From assembly GCF_000699445.3 (NCBI RefSeq), contig NC_067195.1, positions 51,688,465-51,752,464 on the forward strand: a DNA stretch of 64,000 bases, given 5' to 3'. Made by a program: the position numbers and the translations under genes. Positions 49,672 through 62,600 of this stretch are shown here, piece by piece (positions within the stretch are counted from its first letter, which is position 1; the number at the start of each line of letters is the position of its first letter). The stretch is from Schistosoma haematobium. Taxonomy: Eukaryota > Platyhelminthes > Trematoda > Strigeidida > Schistosomatidae. Below the pieces are notes generated by a model that worked only from the letters and a program-made list of their open reading frames with translations, ran no database searches and was not told the origin of the DNA.

Positions 49672-50489
49672 AGTGAAATTACTATAATACCCACAAAACC
49701 CCTTCTGATAATAATATATGAATAAAGTAAACTTAAGTTATGAAAGTGCTAAGGGGAAGGTCGAACGTACATTAGTCAAATTAATTTATCTTATAACTAA
49801 GATAACTGTTAAGTGATTGGTCCTGAAGCCGACCAAAGTGAAAGAAGAGATAGAGCATATTATGGTTCTACACAAAACTAAGGTTTTTGGTTTGAATAAC
49901 TATTCTTTTTATAGCTGTATTTATCCTGGTTATTATTCATACAATTTTAATTGACAAATAAATTTATCCCACTTAACAGTATACACTGGTCATCTTAAAA
50001 TTCATATACTGAAATATTTAAAAGATATATTTATCTCAAACTTGGCTATCTACGAGGAACATTAATTTAAATTCATAACCGTAGAATATGATGACAATTT
50101 ATTGAAAAGAATATTCGTCACACATACACCTTAATGTTTCTTAGTATTATTGACAGTCTCTTCCTCTACAGCAAACAAATAAACTGTAATAATTCAACTA
50201 TCACCCAAACGATTTTCATTATATTTATCATTGTGTGTTTCATATGCCTGTGATCTAATTTTATCAACCATGACTATTGCAATAGTTAAATTGAATATCC
50301 TTCTAACTGTGATTATAATGTATGGTGAGAAGCTATCGAAAAAACCGATTCGCCTAAATTTCATGTTATTTGCACTATTATGATTACAATTCTGGTTAAT
50401 TTAAAGAAAAATTCTAATCAGTGCATGAAATTTGCGAAGAATGTAATATTTTTATCATTTAAATCACTGACTTATCCCAACTATACCAC

Positions 50490-50650
50490 GATTGAAAGCA
50501 TACAATCTCTAGACGTCCGTTTTACCATATTATGGAACTCCTCAACAGAACACATGACCCAATATCCCAGAATCAAACACAGGATCTTTGGTCAGACCCG
50601 CGAATGTCTAACCACAATACTACTGAGCTCGCACCCAACGGTCATTATTA
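50490..50650 (-). mobile_element. Strongly diverged SINE copy, minus strand
   Basis: The reverse complement shows CCGTTGGGTGCGAGCTCAGT, GTGGTTAGACATTCGCGGG, a B box remnant and GAGGAGTTCC...AAAACGGACGTCTAG. It is an old copy with both hammerhead boxes altered. The open frame 50380-50802 crosses it and is not a gene. Confidence 0.65.
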
Positions 50651-50704
50651 CTAAAATTAATCAATCCACGATGTTGTGCAACTTTCATCCGTTACCTGCG
50701 GTGG

Positions 50705-50815
50705 ATAAGTTCTTGATTAGGTCGTGGATGCTCACTTCTGGAAAGTCCCATACTAGTATAAAATGGCTGTCTAGTGCTACCGGGTTTCCAATCGCGGTCT
50801 AGCTGAGATAAGTTT
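50705..50815 (+). mobile_element. SINE 3' half (hammerhead region and tail)
   Basis: Begins at GGTCGTGGATGCTCACTTCT and continues through AGTCCCATACTAG to CTAGTGCTACCGGGTTTCCA. The core reads CTGGAAA and AAAA, so it is inactive. The tRNA-like head is missing. Confidence 0.7.
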
Positions 50816-50829
50816 GTGATTTAAAATGT

Positions 50830-51900
50830 CATGCATTTCTTGATCTTGTTTTATTCTGACTTGAGATTTAAAATTTGGAGCTTCCCATGTAATGCAGTCT
50901 GATAATTTCTGCAATGCGTGTCCTATCAATCTCCAATGACTTTCCTAATTTCCTACTGACTGGTATCTGGTTTGATCTCTTCTACAGTAAACTGTTGCCG
51001 GTGGTCTCTGACTCATAGATCTAGAGTATCTTGTATAGACAGTTGGTTATGAAAATCTGAACATTTTTGATGATAGTTGTGGTGGTTCTCCGAGCTTTAA
51101 CACTGTACAACAGAACTAAATCAACCTTCGTATTGAAAATTCCGACTTTGGTGTTAGTTGACAGTTCTTTCGGGTTCTAGATATTCTTCAGTTTTAGCAG
51201 TGGTGACATAGCTTCGTCAGCCAGTGGATTCATATTTGAGTCAAATTCTCATTGTTTATAAACGATCTTGCCTAGGTAATATAAAGGCTTCCTTCTCTTC
51301 CAAAGCTTCGTCATCAATTATAACAGGATTTTGCTTTTTTTTCTTTAGAGGTGTTGGGAGCTACTGCTATCGAAGCCATTGCTACGCTAGTTGTCTTTTC
51401 CTGATTCTGTTGTTGTTCATGGCCATCTTAAAAGTAAAAGTGATCCAGCAGCGACCAAAGTGCCCATTATATCGCCTGAAATGTGGAAGTCTGGTTACTT
51501 GAAGAATTAAAAAAGGTGATAATAGGCACTCTTATCTTTACTTGGTATGCATTGTGAACTGGCTCCACGAACGACATTTCGACCTCCTAGGAGTTCTGTA
51601 TGACCATGAGGATCGTTTCACATGTTCCATAGTGTCGGAGAATATTCTACAACCTCCCCTATTCACGTTGTTGAGTGCTTTCGCATAATCAAGAAAGGAG
51701 ACGTGTAGCAACGAATTGCATTCAATAATGATTCGTCATGTCGTAATTTAGTTGGTATATGATCGACTCATACGAAATCTAGCTTGTTAACTTCGAAGGT
51801 GAATGTCCACTGACTTCTTCGCTTGGTTCAGCAACATTTTGTTGGGACGTTCGCTTGGTAAAGATAGTGGTATAATGCCTCCTTTTAGATATTTTTGACC
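50830..51900 (-). pseudogene. Degenerate RTE copy (RT fragments and C-terminus)
   Basis: On the minus strand, blocks colinear with the 52505-55490 RTE can be picked out: an RT finger/palm part equivalent to SVDIHLRS..QARF and DYAKALNN (51650-51830), then the C-terminal MRWxW/LLWxRTN-like region and LxWxxxG stretch (50880-51050). Many stops and deletions. It lies immediately left of the better RTE copy in the same orientation, so there are two insertions rather than one. Confidence 0.65.
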
Positions 51901-52504
51901 ATCCTTGCAGTTACTTATATATTTGAGATCAGAAACCCAACTCGTATGGATGGCTCACATCGCGATCACTGACCAAACAGTTTCACCGTACTCAAGAGAC
52001 CTGAAAGTTCTGGACTTGGGACAGTGTGGGGTGAAGCGTGTGCACAGCTAAGCAGTCCTAAATCAGGAGATCATAACTGTCCAGTATTATATGCTTTTCC
52101 GTGTTTTCCCACGTAATTTTATCCAGTGATGCAGACTGTTCTTAAACAACGATTTCCATTGACTGATGTTTTAAGCAGCAGCACATTTTAAGTTCTGCAA
52201 AGTAAAATTTAATAAGAATTCTTCAGTTTTTCATCTTTTCAAATGACTCAAGGTTTTTCGGGGAAGACATTTCAATGCTTAACACCATAATTCAGAATTA
52301 CTGACCAGAAAAGTGTATTCAGTAAAACAACTACGTTTTAGTCGCTCAGTGCATAGCTTTGATTTATAATAGTATTGAAAACCCCTCTTATTTACTTACA
52401 TACACCTATTGACCCTCATTGAAGCATAGGCTGCCAACTAGGATTTTCGATCGACCCCTTTCCTAGGCTCTCTTTCCAGATTTTTCCAATCGCTATACAT
52501 TCTT

Positions 52505-55490
52505 TTGATGTTTCTAATCCTGACGCAAAATGCTCTTTAATTTTCTTCTACTTCCGACTTCAGGATTCCAAGTTATGGCTTGCCTCGTAATGCAGTTTGA
52601 CAATTTCCGTAATGTATATCCTATCCACTTCCAATGTATTTTCCTAACATCCTTTTCAGTCGGTAGCTGTTTTATTTTCTACAACATTAAGTTGTTGCTG
52701 ATGGTATCCAACCAATAGCTTTGAAGTATAATCTGCAAACAATCGTTAATAAATACCTGTACCTCTTCGATTGGTCCACCAGGGTGCTTCGTACCTGTGT
52801 GGTTGCGCCATAGGATTGGGCTGTACTATTCAGATTTTAGCACTAAAGCCCATACGGTGTCTGGTTCTCCTGTGAATCGGCATTGAGCTGTACTGCCGGG
52901 TTTATAAAATTTGAGCCCGGGAGGTGTCTGACTATCCTGTTAATTGGGGTTGTCACGTGAAAGTCCGGATGGTGTCTGGTTCTCCTGAAAACCAATGTAA
53001 AATCACCCTGGCCCACAAGGGTATATTATATAGCTGTGGACCTTTTCGATGACGGTTGTAGTAGTTCTCTAAGTTTCAGCTCCGTAAAGTGGAACTGTCT
53101 TGACGTTCGTACTGAAGATTCTGACCTTGATGTTGGATGAAGGTTATTTTGAATCCTATATTTTCTTCAGTTGTAAAATTGCTGCTATTGTTTTGCCGAT
53201 CCGTGGATCTACGTCTGCATCAGATCCTCCTTATTTATCAATGATGCTACTCAGATATGTGGAGGTTTTCATCTCTTTCAGAGCTTCTCCACCATGTGTG
53301 ATTGGATTGGTCCTCTCTGTGCTGTATTTCAGGACTAGATCATCTGCGAAGTTCAAAACTTTCAGTTGCATGCAAGCTGTCCATTGTATTCCGTGCCTTT
53401 CCTGAGATGCGGAGGTCCTCATAATCCAGTCAATCACCATAAGAAAGAGGAAAGGGGAGAGACAGCAGCCCTGTCTGACTAAGGGTCCTAATTTGGAATC
53501 CATCTGTTAGCTGTCCTTCATGAGCGAATTTACGGTGTAGTCCGTCATATGAATTCCGTATGATGTTGACAATCTCAGCTACTCACACAATAGTGTCAAA
53601 GAAGGTTCGATAATGTTCTCCTATCCACAGTATCAAACGATTTCTCATGGTCAAGGAAGTTAATGTACAGTGACGAATCCCATTCACTTTGCTGTTCAGC
53701 AATGATCCGTTGTGTCGCGATTTGATCTGTGCACAACCGATCATTATGGAATCTAGCATGTTGATCACGAATCTGGATGTCTACTGAATCTTTCATCTGG
53801 TTCAGCAACACTCTATTGTACCGATTGTAGTGTGATGCCTCTGTAGTCCTCACACTTACTCAGATTTCCTTTGTTTGGTGTCTTGATAAAGTATTCTTCT
53901 TCTAAGTCTATCAGTGGGACTTGTTTTTCCCCTAAATCTTCGTGAATAGAACATTGCGCATGTTTGCAGTTACTTCTTTGTCTGACTTCAATGCTTCAGG
54001 TCCTGCTGCTTTCCCACTCTTAATTTGTCTGAATGCCGTGCTGATTTCTTCGATCATTGGTGGAGTGACAGCTATAATAATGTCTGTGTGCGCTTCCTCG
54101 ATGTCTGGTGGGTTTAGTGAACCTGGTCTGTTTAATAGTTCCTCGAAGTGTTCTACCCACCTGTTTCTATGTTCTTGAATCTCAGTGATTGATGTGCCTT
54201 CATTATCCTTGACCGGTCTTTCTGGTTTATTATATTTCCCTACCAGTTTCTTTGTTGTGTCATATAGTTGTCTCATATTTCCTTCTGTTGCAACTTTTCC
54301 ACTGCCGTTGCTTGGTTTTTCACGTATTTCCGCTTATCGGTTTCAATGCTGTTCTTCACTTGCTTATTTGCCTCTGTGCATTTGGTCTGTGCCTTGACTT
54401 TCTGTGTTCTTGTTCGGATGTTGTTAATTTCTGTCTTCTTGTTCTTCCTTTCTTGGATCTTGTCCAGTGTTTCGATAGACTTCCATTCCCGATGATGATG
54501 ATTCTTGCGGCTCAGAACGTCCTGACAGCTCAAAGTTAGGGCTCCTTTTATTCTTTTTCAAGTTTTTTCTTCTTTAAGTAGATCTTGTAATGCTTGCGAC
54601 CTGTTAATGAGAGCCATCTCGAATTGGTTGGGTTTGTCAGTATCTCGAAGGAAGGCTGAACTGAACCTTTGTAATGCTGTTTCTCCAGTTGTTCAGTGCT
54701 TCTTTAGCTCAAGTTGGACCCTGACCACAACCTGGTGGTGGTCTGAAGCTGTGCCAGCCCCTCTTCTGGTTCTCACGTCTTTCATCGAACTTGTGAGTTT
54801 CTTAACCGACGATGCTTGATCTATCTGGTTCTTCGTGGTGTGATCCGATGAGACCAATGTAGCTTGCGTATGCGTTTGTGTGGGAATAATGTGTCGCCTA
54901 TAACCATTTTGTTGAATGAATATAAATCCATAAATCTCTCATCATTCTCGTTTCTTTCTTCCGGTTCATGTCTTCCCATGACACCTTCATATCCGGTGTT
55001 ACCTATTCTGACTTTGGCGTTTAAGTCTCCCATCAGGATGGTCAGGTTCATTCATAGACACTTCTCTATGAACGACTTCAGCCTCTCATGAAGATGATTT
55101 TCATCATATTCGCTGCTGTCATTGTTCGGTACATAGCACTGAATAACGTTCATTGAGATCTCATGAATAATGCTTTGATGATTATGGATCCATGAGATTG
55201 CCATCCCATAAGTGCTTTTCCTGATTCTTTTGACAGCGACAGTGCGATTCCATTCGTGTACAAAGCATTTTCTTCTTGATAACCAGAGTACAATGGCATC
55301 TGCATCGAAGCTTATCTTTTGTGTCCAGCTTAAGTCCAATGTGTCTCGCTGATTCCGAGAACCGCCAAATTGTATCTCCTCATTTCCACAGCTATTTGAT
55401 TGGTCCTCCTAGTCCTCTACATTGTCCGGATATTCCATGTACCTATAATAATTATTACACTGGTTGTTAGAAGGGGTATCGGCCTTGTGA
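52505..55490 (-). mobile_element. RTE-clade LINE, nearly full length but inactivated
   Basis: Minus-strand order: APE-type endonuclease at 55450-54830 (NPTKL-like start, EISMNVIQCYVPNND, LTILMGDLNAKVRIGNTGYE with the catalytic GDxN box, SHRITPRRT); a lysine-rich linker at 54540-54240 (TLDKIQERKNKKTEINNIRT); FRQIKSGKAAGPEALKSD; RT at 53900-53230 (QIRDQHARFHNDRLCTDQIA, LYINFLDHEKSFDTVDRR, LVRQGCCLSPFLFLMVIDWI, LNFADDLVL); and the C-terminal part LLWEKTKQLP...[10 protein letters not shown] at 52700-52560. Frameshifts and stops occur throughout, a deletion follows the FADD box, and a 268-bp insertion interrupts 52772-53039. The family is SR2/Perere-like by domain layout; the exact family name is not certain. 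Confidence 0.88.
52772..53039. mobile_element. Nested 268-bp insertion inside the RTE
   Basis: The RTE reading breaks at ACCTCTTCGAT (52761-52771) and resumes at ACCTTTTCGAT (53040-53050), a near-perfect 11-bp duplication. The insert is non-coding, GC-richer than its host, and carries three copies of a 17-bp motif: GGTGTCTGGTTCTCCTG at 52856 and 52971, and GGTGTCTGACTATCCTG at 52923. I do not recognise the element. Confidence 0.65.
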
Positions 55491-55572
55491 TTTTCTAAGA
55501 ATCTCAGCTTTGACTATGAAGTGTCATAGTTCTTCTAAATGAAGATTTTTCAACTCCTAAATGGAGAGTTTA

Positions 55573-55720
55573 AATGGTTTGAATGATTGTTTTTTGGTTG
55601 GGTTTTTTTAGCGAAATTGTTTTTATGGGATGGAGTTTCGGACCCTTTGCTCAATTCTCCTTTATTTGTACTTGGGATTGGGAGTCAACCTAGAAAAGCT
55701 AGAGGTGGAGTCAAAACACT
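55573..55720 (+). repeat. Dispersed repeat (copy 2 of 2)
   Basis: ATGGTTTGAATGATTG, TGGGATGGAGTTTCGGACCC and GCTAGAGGTGGAGT follow the same order as the copy at 47112-47262. More diverged; edges approximate. Confidence 0.45.
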
Positions 55721-56620
55721 CTCAATAAGTTATAAAACAAAACAGGAATCAGGAATGTGATCTTTTCAAAGATCCCATTTTCAAACTTCAGACATACAGA
55801 ACGACCATTCAGTTACTAACAGTAAGACTCAGTTACAGAGTATAAATTTGTATGACTTCGGTAAAATTGTTTCTTAACAAGTAATCAAAAATACATTGAG
55901 TTGAGAAGTCAGACAGTATTGATTTGACGGGATTAGATACCTCAACATTAATGAATAAGTAAGAAAGCATATATGTGCAAGAATTGTTTTATTAAAAGAT
56001 CAAAAACAATATGATAATGACAAGAAATGAAAATTTCAATTTGAAAGTAGAAGATCGGAATACTTATCAGAATTACATTCATAGAAATCTAAGGGACTGA
56101 TCAAAGTATAAATTGCTACAACTTCTTCAGTTTCAAATAATTTTTGACAAATGTTTCAAGAATTTTCGGCAAAAAGACTTGATTAATGATTCCAAAATTG
56201 TTTAGAACTACCTAAACTTTTACCAGAACTGAATTATACATAAATTAATTATTGAATTGAGAGTTTTCAGTTGTCACGTGAATGCACTACCTAATAATCA
56301 TTATATATCCTTTAGGATGAGAAACTTTCAACTAAACATAATTTAATTTACACTAAAATTGAAAAGAAAACATACAATATTTTTATGAACAGTATCATCA
56401 GATCAATTCTGTAAAACAATGATGATGTAGATCTTTGAGATCAGTAATTTTTGCACACAAATAAATTCTTAGCTTCATCTGTTCAATGGGATTATGAAAT
56501 TATGGAGAAAACTAAAATGTTTGAAGAAACTTTTAATGGTTGGAATTTTTTTACTTTACGTTGACTCTGTTGACATTACAATAACATAACTAAAACTGTT
56601 CTTATTAATTTACCAAATAG
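55721..56620. other. AT-rich flank or intron before the mucin exon
   Basis: No coding signal or recognised element. It ends in the acceptor ATTAATTTACCAAATAG at 56604-56620. Confidence 0.4.
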
Positions 56621-59600
56621 GCAACTCAAGTACACTAGATACAACAGTAGCAACAACAGTTGGAGAAAATGTGACGGACGCAGCATTGTTACCAACTGTG
56701 TCAACCGTAAAATCAGCAACAAACACAACACAAATATCTTCTCTACTGAGCACTACAGTAAATACACTCTTAAATGCTTCATCTGTTGGTTCCGTGCTAG
56801 CAGTTACATCCAGTCCTACTACTGCTAATACCAGTACAACTACCATTAGTCCTACTGTTGTTGCTGCAACAACAACTATTGCTGTTAGTCCTACTACTTC
56901 TACTACTAATACTTCGAATACAACCACCATTATGGCGACGACAAAGAATACTACAACCACTAATACTACTTCTAACACCAATGTAATTACTACTATGACC
57001 AATAGCACTGTTAGTTCTACTACTAACGATACCACCTCAGCGATAAGGAATACTAACATTACTAATATTAATTCCACGACTAACACAACTACTATTGGTC
57101 CTATCTCTAATGTGACTACTACCACTGTTATTTCTGCCAATACCACTATGGCAACTACTACTACAACTCCTAAAACTACTACTACTAATACTACGGCGAT
57201 GACGACGAAGAATACTACAAATATTACTACTACTACTACTATTACGACTACTAACGCAACAACTATCAATCCAATTACTACTAATACTACTAACTTGAAG
57301 GAAACGAATGCCACAACCACTAATACTACTTCCACAACTAACACAACTAATATTAGTCCTACTACTACTACTACTACTACTGCGACTATTATCACCACTG
57401 TCAAACCTACTACAAATACTACTACTTCCAATACTTCTCAGAGTTTATTGACTTTAGGAACTCCAAGCGGTAAACAATGAATAACACTGCATTGTTCTTA
57501 ATATTTAACTGTGTATAAAATACGGTTTTTATGAAAGAGAACTATAAAATAGTGGATGATTAACTCTCTACCAAATGAAATTGTTGAAAGTGGTTTTATA
57601 AAATTCTTCAGAAATTTGTGAAAAACTCTAAGTATTCCTTTAAATATTAATCTAGTCAGTTGAATATTATTCTGATGATAGTTGCAAGCAAAAATGTTTC
57701 GCCTATGATACAATGATCGTTTCATTGGCTTTTGAAAAAGAACAACTGTATTTACTGTCAACTACTATGACATACATTAGTTTTAAACCCAACAATAAGA
57801 TCTTGAACTTTTACATGAAGTTACGAGAAAATTTTTATTGTTGGACATGTGCTTTCCAATCGCTTGTCACTAAGCCTCATTATTATTTTCTCTTCAAATT
57901 CAATTTTATGTGGCAGACATTACTGTAAAAGATATCACTTTAATATCAATTAAATCTAATTACATTTATGGATATTTGGCTAGCAAAACATAATTTTAAG
58001 GAGAAATCAACGTTATTTACTGATATCTTATGTAGATTTATTTAAATAACTACTGAATCCATAATTATAAACTGACCATTGATTGATCAGAACAACCGTA
58101 AATTGTCAACTAGCAAGACACTTCATAGTAAGAAAATATCAATTTATTGGATGAAGTATCTGTACATTGAATACGTTTCCAAAAAACACTTTATCTGGTG
58201 ATATTCACATGACAACTGGTGACTGATAGTGAGATGAATTTCACCGAATCTAGTAAATTACCTTTTCAATTCCATCAAGTTGAATATGAAAGAAATGGTA
58301 GGATATAACATTAAATAAAAGTCATTTTAAATCGTGAATGTCTCAAATTAGAAAATCTGCACAAATGAACTTCGACTTGGTGTTGAAATGAGACCTGAAA
58401 ATCCTTAACTCGTTCTCATGTAGTGTCATGGATATTGAAGCGTCTCTAGCTGAGAAGAAACATTAGTCTATTAAGTAGAGAATTCTACTGGCTCTCTAAC
58501 TGAAGTCGATTATTACTAATAACTGTATTGTCTAAAATCATTTTAAATTATTAATATTTTGAATTAGTGTTAACTTTTACCTTTATCAATAGGTGTTATC
58601 AATACGAACAAGTCTATCACTAACACTACCAGTTGGACCAACATCAGCAACACTACAAATGCGACCACTACTACTAACACCACCATTCCGACCCTTATCA
58701 CCAATACCACAAACGCAGTCACCACTGCTAGCACCACAAATTCTACCACCACTATCAGTTCTATCAAAACCATCACGGGAGTCATATCATCAACTATTAT
58801 TAAGTTAGCATCTTTTGAAGATAATACAGGTCCAAAACCAATTCAACTCCCAGTTCCGAAATATGAACTGCCCATTGAAGACTTAGTGGGTAAGGAAACT
58901 TCTACAAATTAAGGATTACTGTAGTTGTTATTTTTAAAAACATTAATTATTTTTAATAAATAATTTAAAATCTAAATTTGTTTTCGGTATTAGATTAAAC
59001 TGTTTACATTAAAGTGTAGCATTATAGTGCATTATTCATCAATATATTCCGCTATAGTAATAAGTTATTTGTAATAATGTTTAAATATTTCTACGAGAAA
59101 TCCACTCGGGATTTATAATTATCAGTTAACCAACTTCGGCTGGTCAGATAGTGTGTTTACTCCTCGTATAATATGTATCGATCTGTGGTTAGTGTATATA
59201 TTACCTGTATATTGTAATATCGTTCCACTAATGTTTACATAATGATTATGCAAAAATATTCTGTTTACTGATATGACGTATTTTTATGAATGAGTTGTTT
59301 TAACCACTAAGTTATGCGGTTATTTGCCTTCTGTTATACGAGAGGTAACTTGTGTAATTCAGTGATTATCGACTAGGTTGTGTCGATCATGATGCGTTCT
59401 ATGTTGGAATGTCTTCCAGTGAGATCTCTACTCTTGCCAAAGAACACCTAAATTACAAAAAAAGACCTCCCAACAGGTCGTTGGATGCTGTTTTAGTGGT
59501 CTAGAGGTTAGGCGTTCACGTGCAAGACCGAGGGTCCTGGGTTCGAGTCCAGCAAGAAGGATCGTGAATGTGTACTGCTGGCGAGTCCCACACTGGGACG

Positions 59601-62600
59601 AAACGGCCGTCCAGTGCTTCTAGATTTTCCATGGTGGTCTAAAATCGATTGATTCGTGATCTCAATCAGAAACATATGACCTTGTTTACTTTCTACACAC
59701 ATACACACACCTATTTTCTTCCTCACTACTTGATTTTACAAATGAATACTTTTTTCATACCCCACACTCTGATACAGAAATTAATACAGTGATAAGTCAC
59801 AAAAATTAACATTGATCAAGAATAACTAGACTGACATTTTCAGACTTATTATGATTTTGATTGCACCAAAAATATTCTGCATTGTTTCCTTTATACCATT
59901 TAAACTCGTGTTAATTTAACTTGATTACTTATTCACTCTGAAGAAATGGTTTACATTAAGTTACGAAACATGAAAAATACAGTTTTCCTAGACATTGGGA
60001 TATAACAAAAATATATTTATTATTCAGTAATTCAATAATAAACCGCACATTTTGAAAAAAGTCCTAAATACTAGAACACGTGGGAACACAATAGAACATT
60101 TGCGAATAGTAGAAATGCTGTTTCTGTATTCCATCTTCAGCTGTTGATAAATATAAATCAGAAATGCAAATTTGATGGGTAATGCTCATGTAGTTCTGGA
60201 GAAGGTATATAACTGCTGAACCGTAACAACCGACTACTATTCGTTACACCCTGCCAATCACAATGCTTTATATTGATCAGGGTTTTCATGCTACTTTTAT
60301 TCTTTCTTTTGCGTACAGATGTTCGATATGAAAACACTGCAAACCACTATTGGTCATTTAAAAGAGTGGTTGGGAAATCATTTATCTTCGATCGTGCTCC
60401 AGACCGTAATACACTGACGCGATCGATATATGACAGATTATCGCTTTTCGACAGTAAATTAAGTAACGCTGGTCCAATTTACAATGACTTAAATAACATG
60501 AAGAAATCTTTATTTATATCCTTAAATGGAACCCTGCCAGAAAAAAGATTAACTACTCCCGGAATTCATGATACTCAAGATAGTATTTACATTAATTTAA
60601 ATGAGAATGAAAGTTGTATTTGCTTGCTGGATGACATTACACGTGAACGATATTACTTTAAACAGTGTTTACTAGACATTAATGAATGTGATTATGGATT
60701 GAGTTTGTCGATTTGGCTTCAATTCACGACAGAAACATTCAATCCAAAAGAAGTCCTTATATCAACAGGTAAGCTTTAAGTGTAATCAGTCACACTAAGA
60801 CTGATGAGCTGTATTGATATTTGGAAGCATTTAATATTATGAATGATCTGCACGCATATATACTTTTCGAGGCATACGTAGAAACCAATAAAATTCATGA
60901 ACTAGTTGAAGTTAGACATTGGCACTGTTGCGTCTCGGTTCAATAGTCATGAAGTTAAGCTTTTTTACACAAGACCAAATATCCTGGATTCGATTTCTAG
61001 GTGTCAGGTCATGGGTGTGAACTGGTTAAGAGTTCCATGCTAGGACGAAATAGCCATCTAGTGCTTCCAGATTTTCCATGGTGGTCTGGCTTAAATCAAC
61101 TCCTAAATTCAAGTATTAAAAATTCCTTATTTATTCAGTATCATATTAAATTCTTCTATCCCATATTTAAAGTAATCGCTTTTTGTTTATTTATACTCTT
61201 ATTTAATTGAAATTTATTAATTTTCATATAAAATGCCTTGAAAACTACATGGGGGACCATATTATTCGAAATGTATAACGTGAATGCAGCACATTTTTCA
61301 ACTCGATTCCATCCTCCCACCGTTCTATAAAAATGTATGTATGTCTTATATAGGTTTAATACTAATCCATGTTCCAGAGAAAAGGAAGAAAACATTATGA
61401 TCAAACTTACACTATCCTTCATTGATTTCTACAGATATTTATTCCAAATTAATACGGATACTAAATCGATTAATTTAGCACAAATCTTCAAGATAAACAA
61501 GTTTCATAACATTATGTCAACGAATCAGAACATATTTCTTAAGCTTAAGTCTAATAGACTTGAGGAAATTTATCTGAAATTCCAATATGTAACAATAACC
61601 GCTGCAACTAGCAGTTAATAGCTTTACATAAGTTGAAAATAACGATAACTAAAATTTTCACTGGTGGTTCACAGTTTCTTATCACTTCTGTAACATCTGA
61701 TTCATGGATAATGGATGATATCCAATGGTCTTAACAAAACATATAGTGACAGTAAAAATTACTCATGGTTACCACTGGAGGTTGATGTTATGACTGCGTT
61801 GCCAATTGTTCTACTTGGTCGTCGTTAATTTTTATGTCGTAATCTCTTATCACTTATACTTGTAAAATGAGGAACCATGGCAATCCCCACCACACGAAGT
61901 AAGAACACTAAGACTGATACAAGTGAAGATTTATTAACCCTAAAACACAACGACAACCCTAGTCAAAAATACACTCGATACATATATTGATTGTAAATCT
62001 ATTTTGATTATTACTTAGGATCAAATCATATATCTGAAAAATACCCGGGGTTATAACAAATCACATGTTTCATACCATGCCGAGTATAGTTCATGTTAAA
62101 TTAGTGCCAGAATATCGTAGGATATATCGAATAAAATATCCCACTAGAAAACAAAACCGAATGCTACACTAAGTAATTATCACATCGAATTTTTAAAAAA
62201 CGGAAGTACTATTGAGCAAAAAATACTATGGGAAAAGAATCTAATGTTGCCTATTTATCCCATCATATCACCACTACATTAACAGCTACATTTAATAGGC
62301 AAGCTAAAATCATTCAAGTTTGTAACTAAACTTACTGACAAATACCAACAGCTTTAAGATCAGTTCAAGATTATTAATCGATTTCATCTCACTGTTTGAT
62401 GTCATTTTTTAAAAAGATATGCATTTTTTGATATAGATGACAGTAAGATCAACGGCCCTGGTTCAATGCTTCACTTTATTTTGTCCATGCTTATCTTATT
62501 GGATTAACTACTTCATAACTTAAAATCACTAAAGATGTCATGGAGCCAACAACTGATAAATTCTGAGAGCTTAATCATGAATTATATATTTAAGGTGATC

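Noticed and set aside
50380..50802. 140-codon plus-strand open frame
   Set aside because: It runs through an antisense SINE copy and a sense SINE fragment. No splice context or protein-like conservation is apparent.
53942..54539. Several hydrophobic plus-strand open frames
   Set aside because: All are opposite-strand shadows of the RTE linker and RT region read on the minus strand.
56610..57431. 273-codon minus-strand open frame made mainly of Val, Leu and Ile
   Set aside because: It is the antisense shadow of the Thr/Asn-rich mucin exon: ACT/ACC/AAT codons read backwards as GTA/GGT/GTT-like codons. The plus frame has proper splice sites and continues in phase into the next exons.
60288..60318. 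Possible start codon and signal peptide (MLLLFFLLRT) directly before LamG exon 3
   Set aside because: The Leu/Phe run is what a polypyrimidine tract translates to, and a good acceptor (TTTTGCGTACAG) ends exactly where homology-like sequence starts, in the phase of the upstream exon. It remains a possible alternative start.
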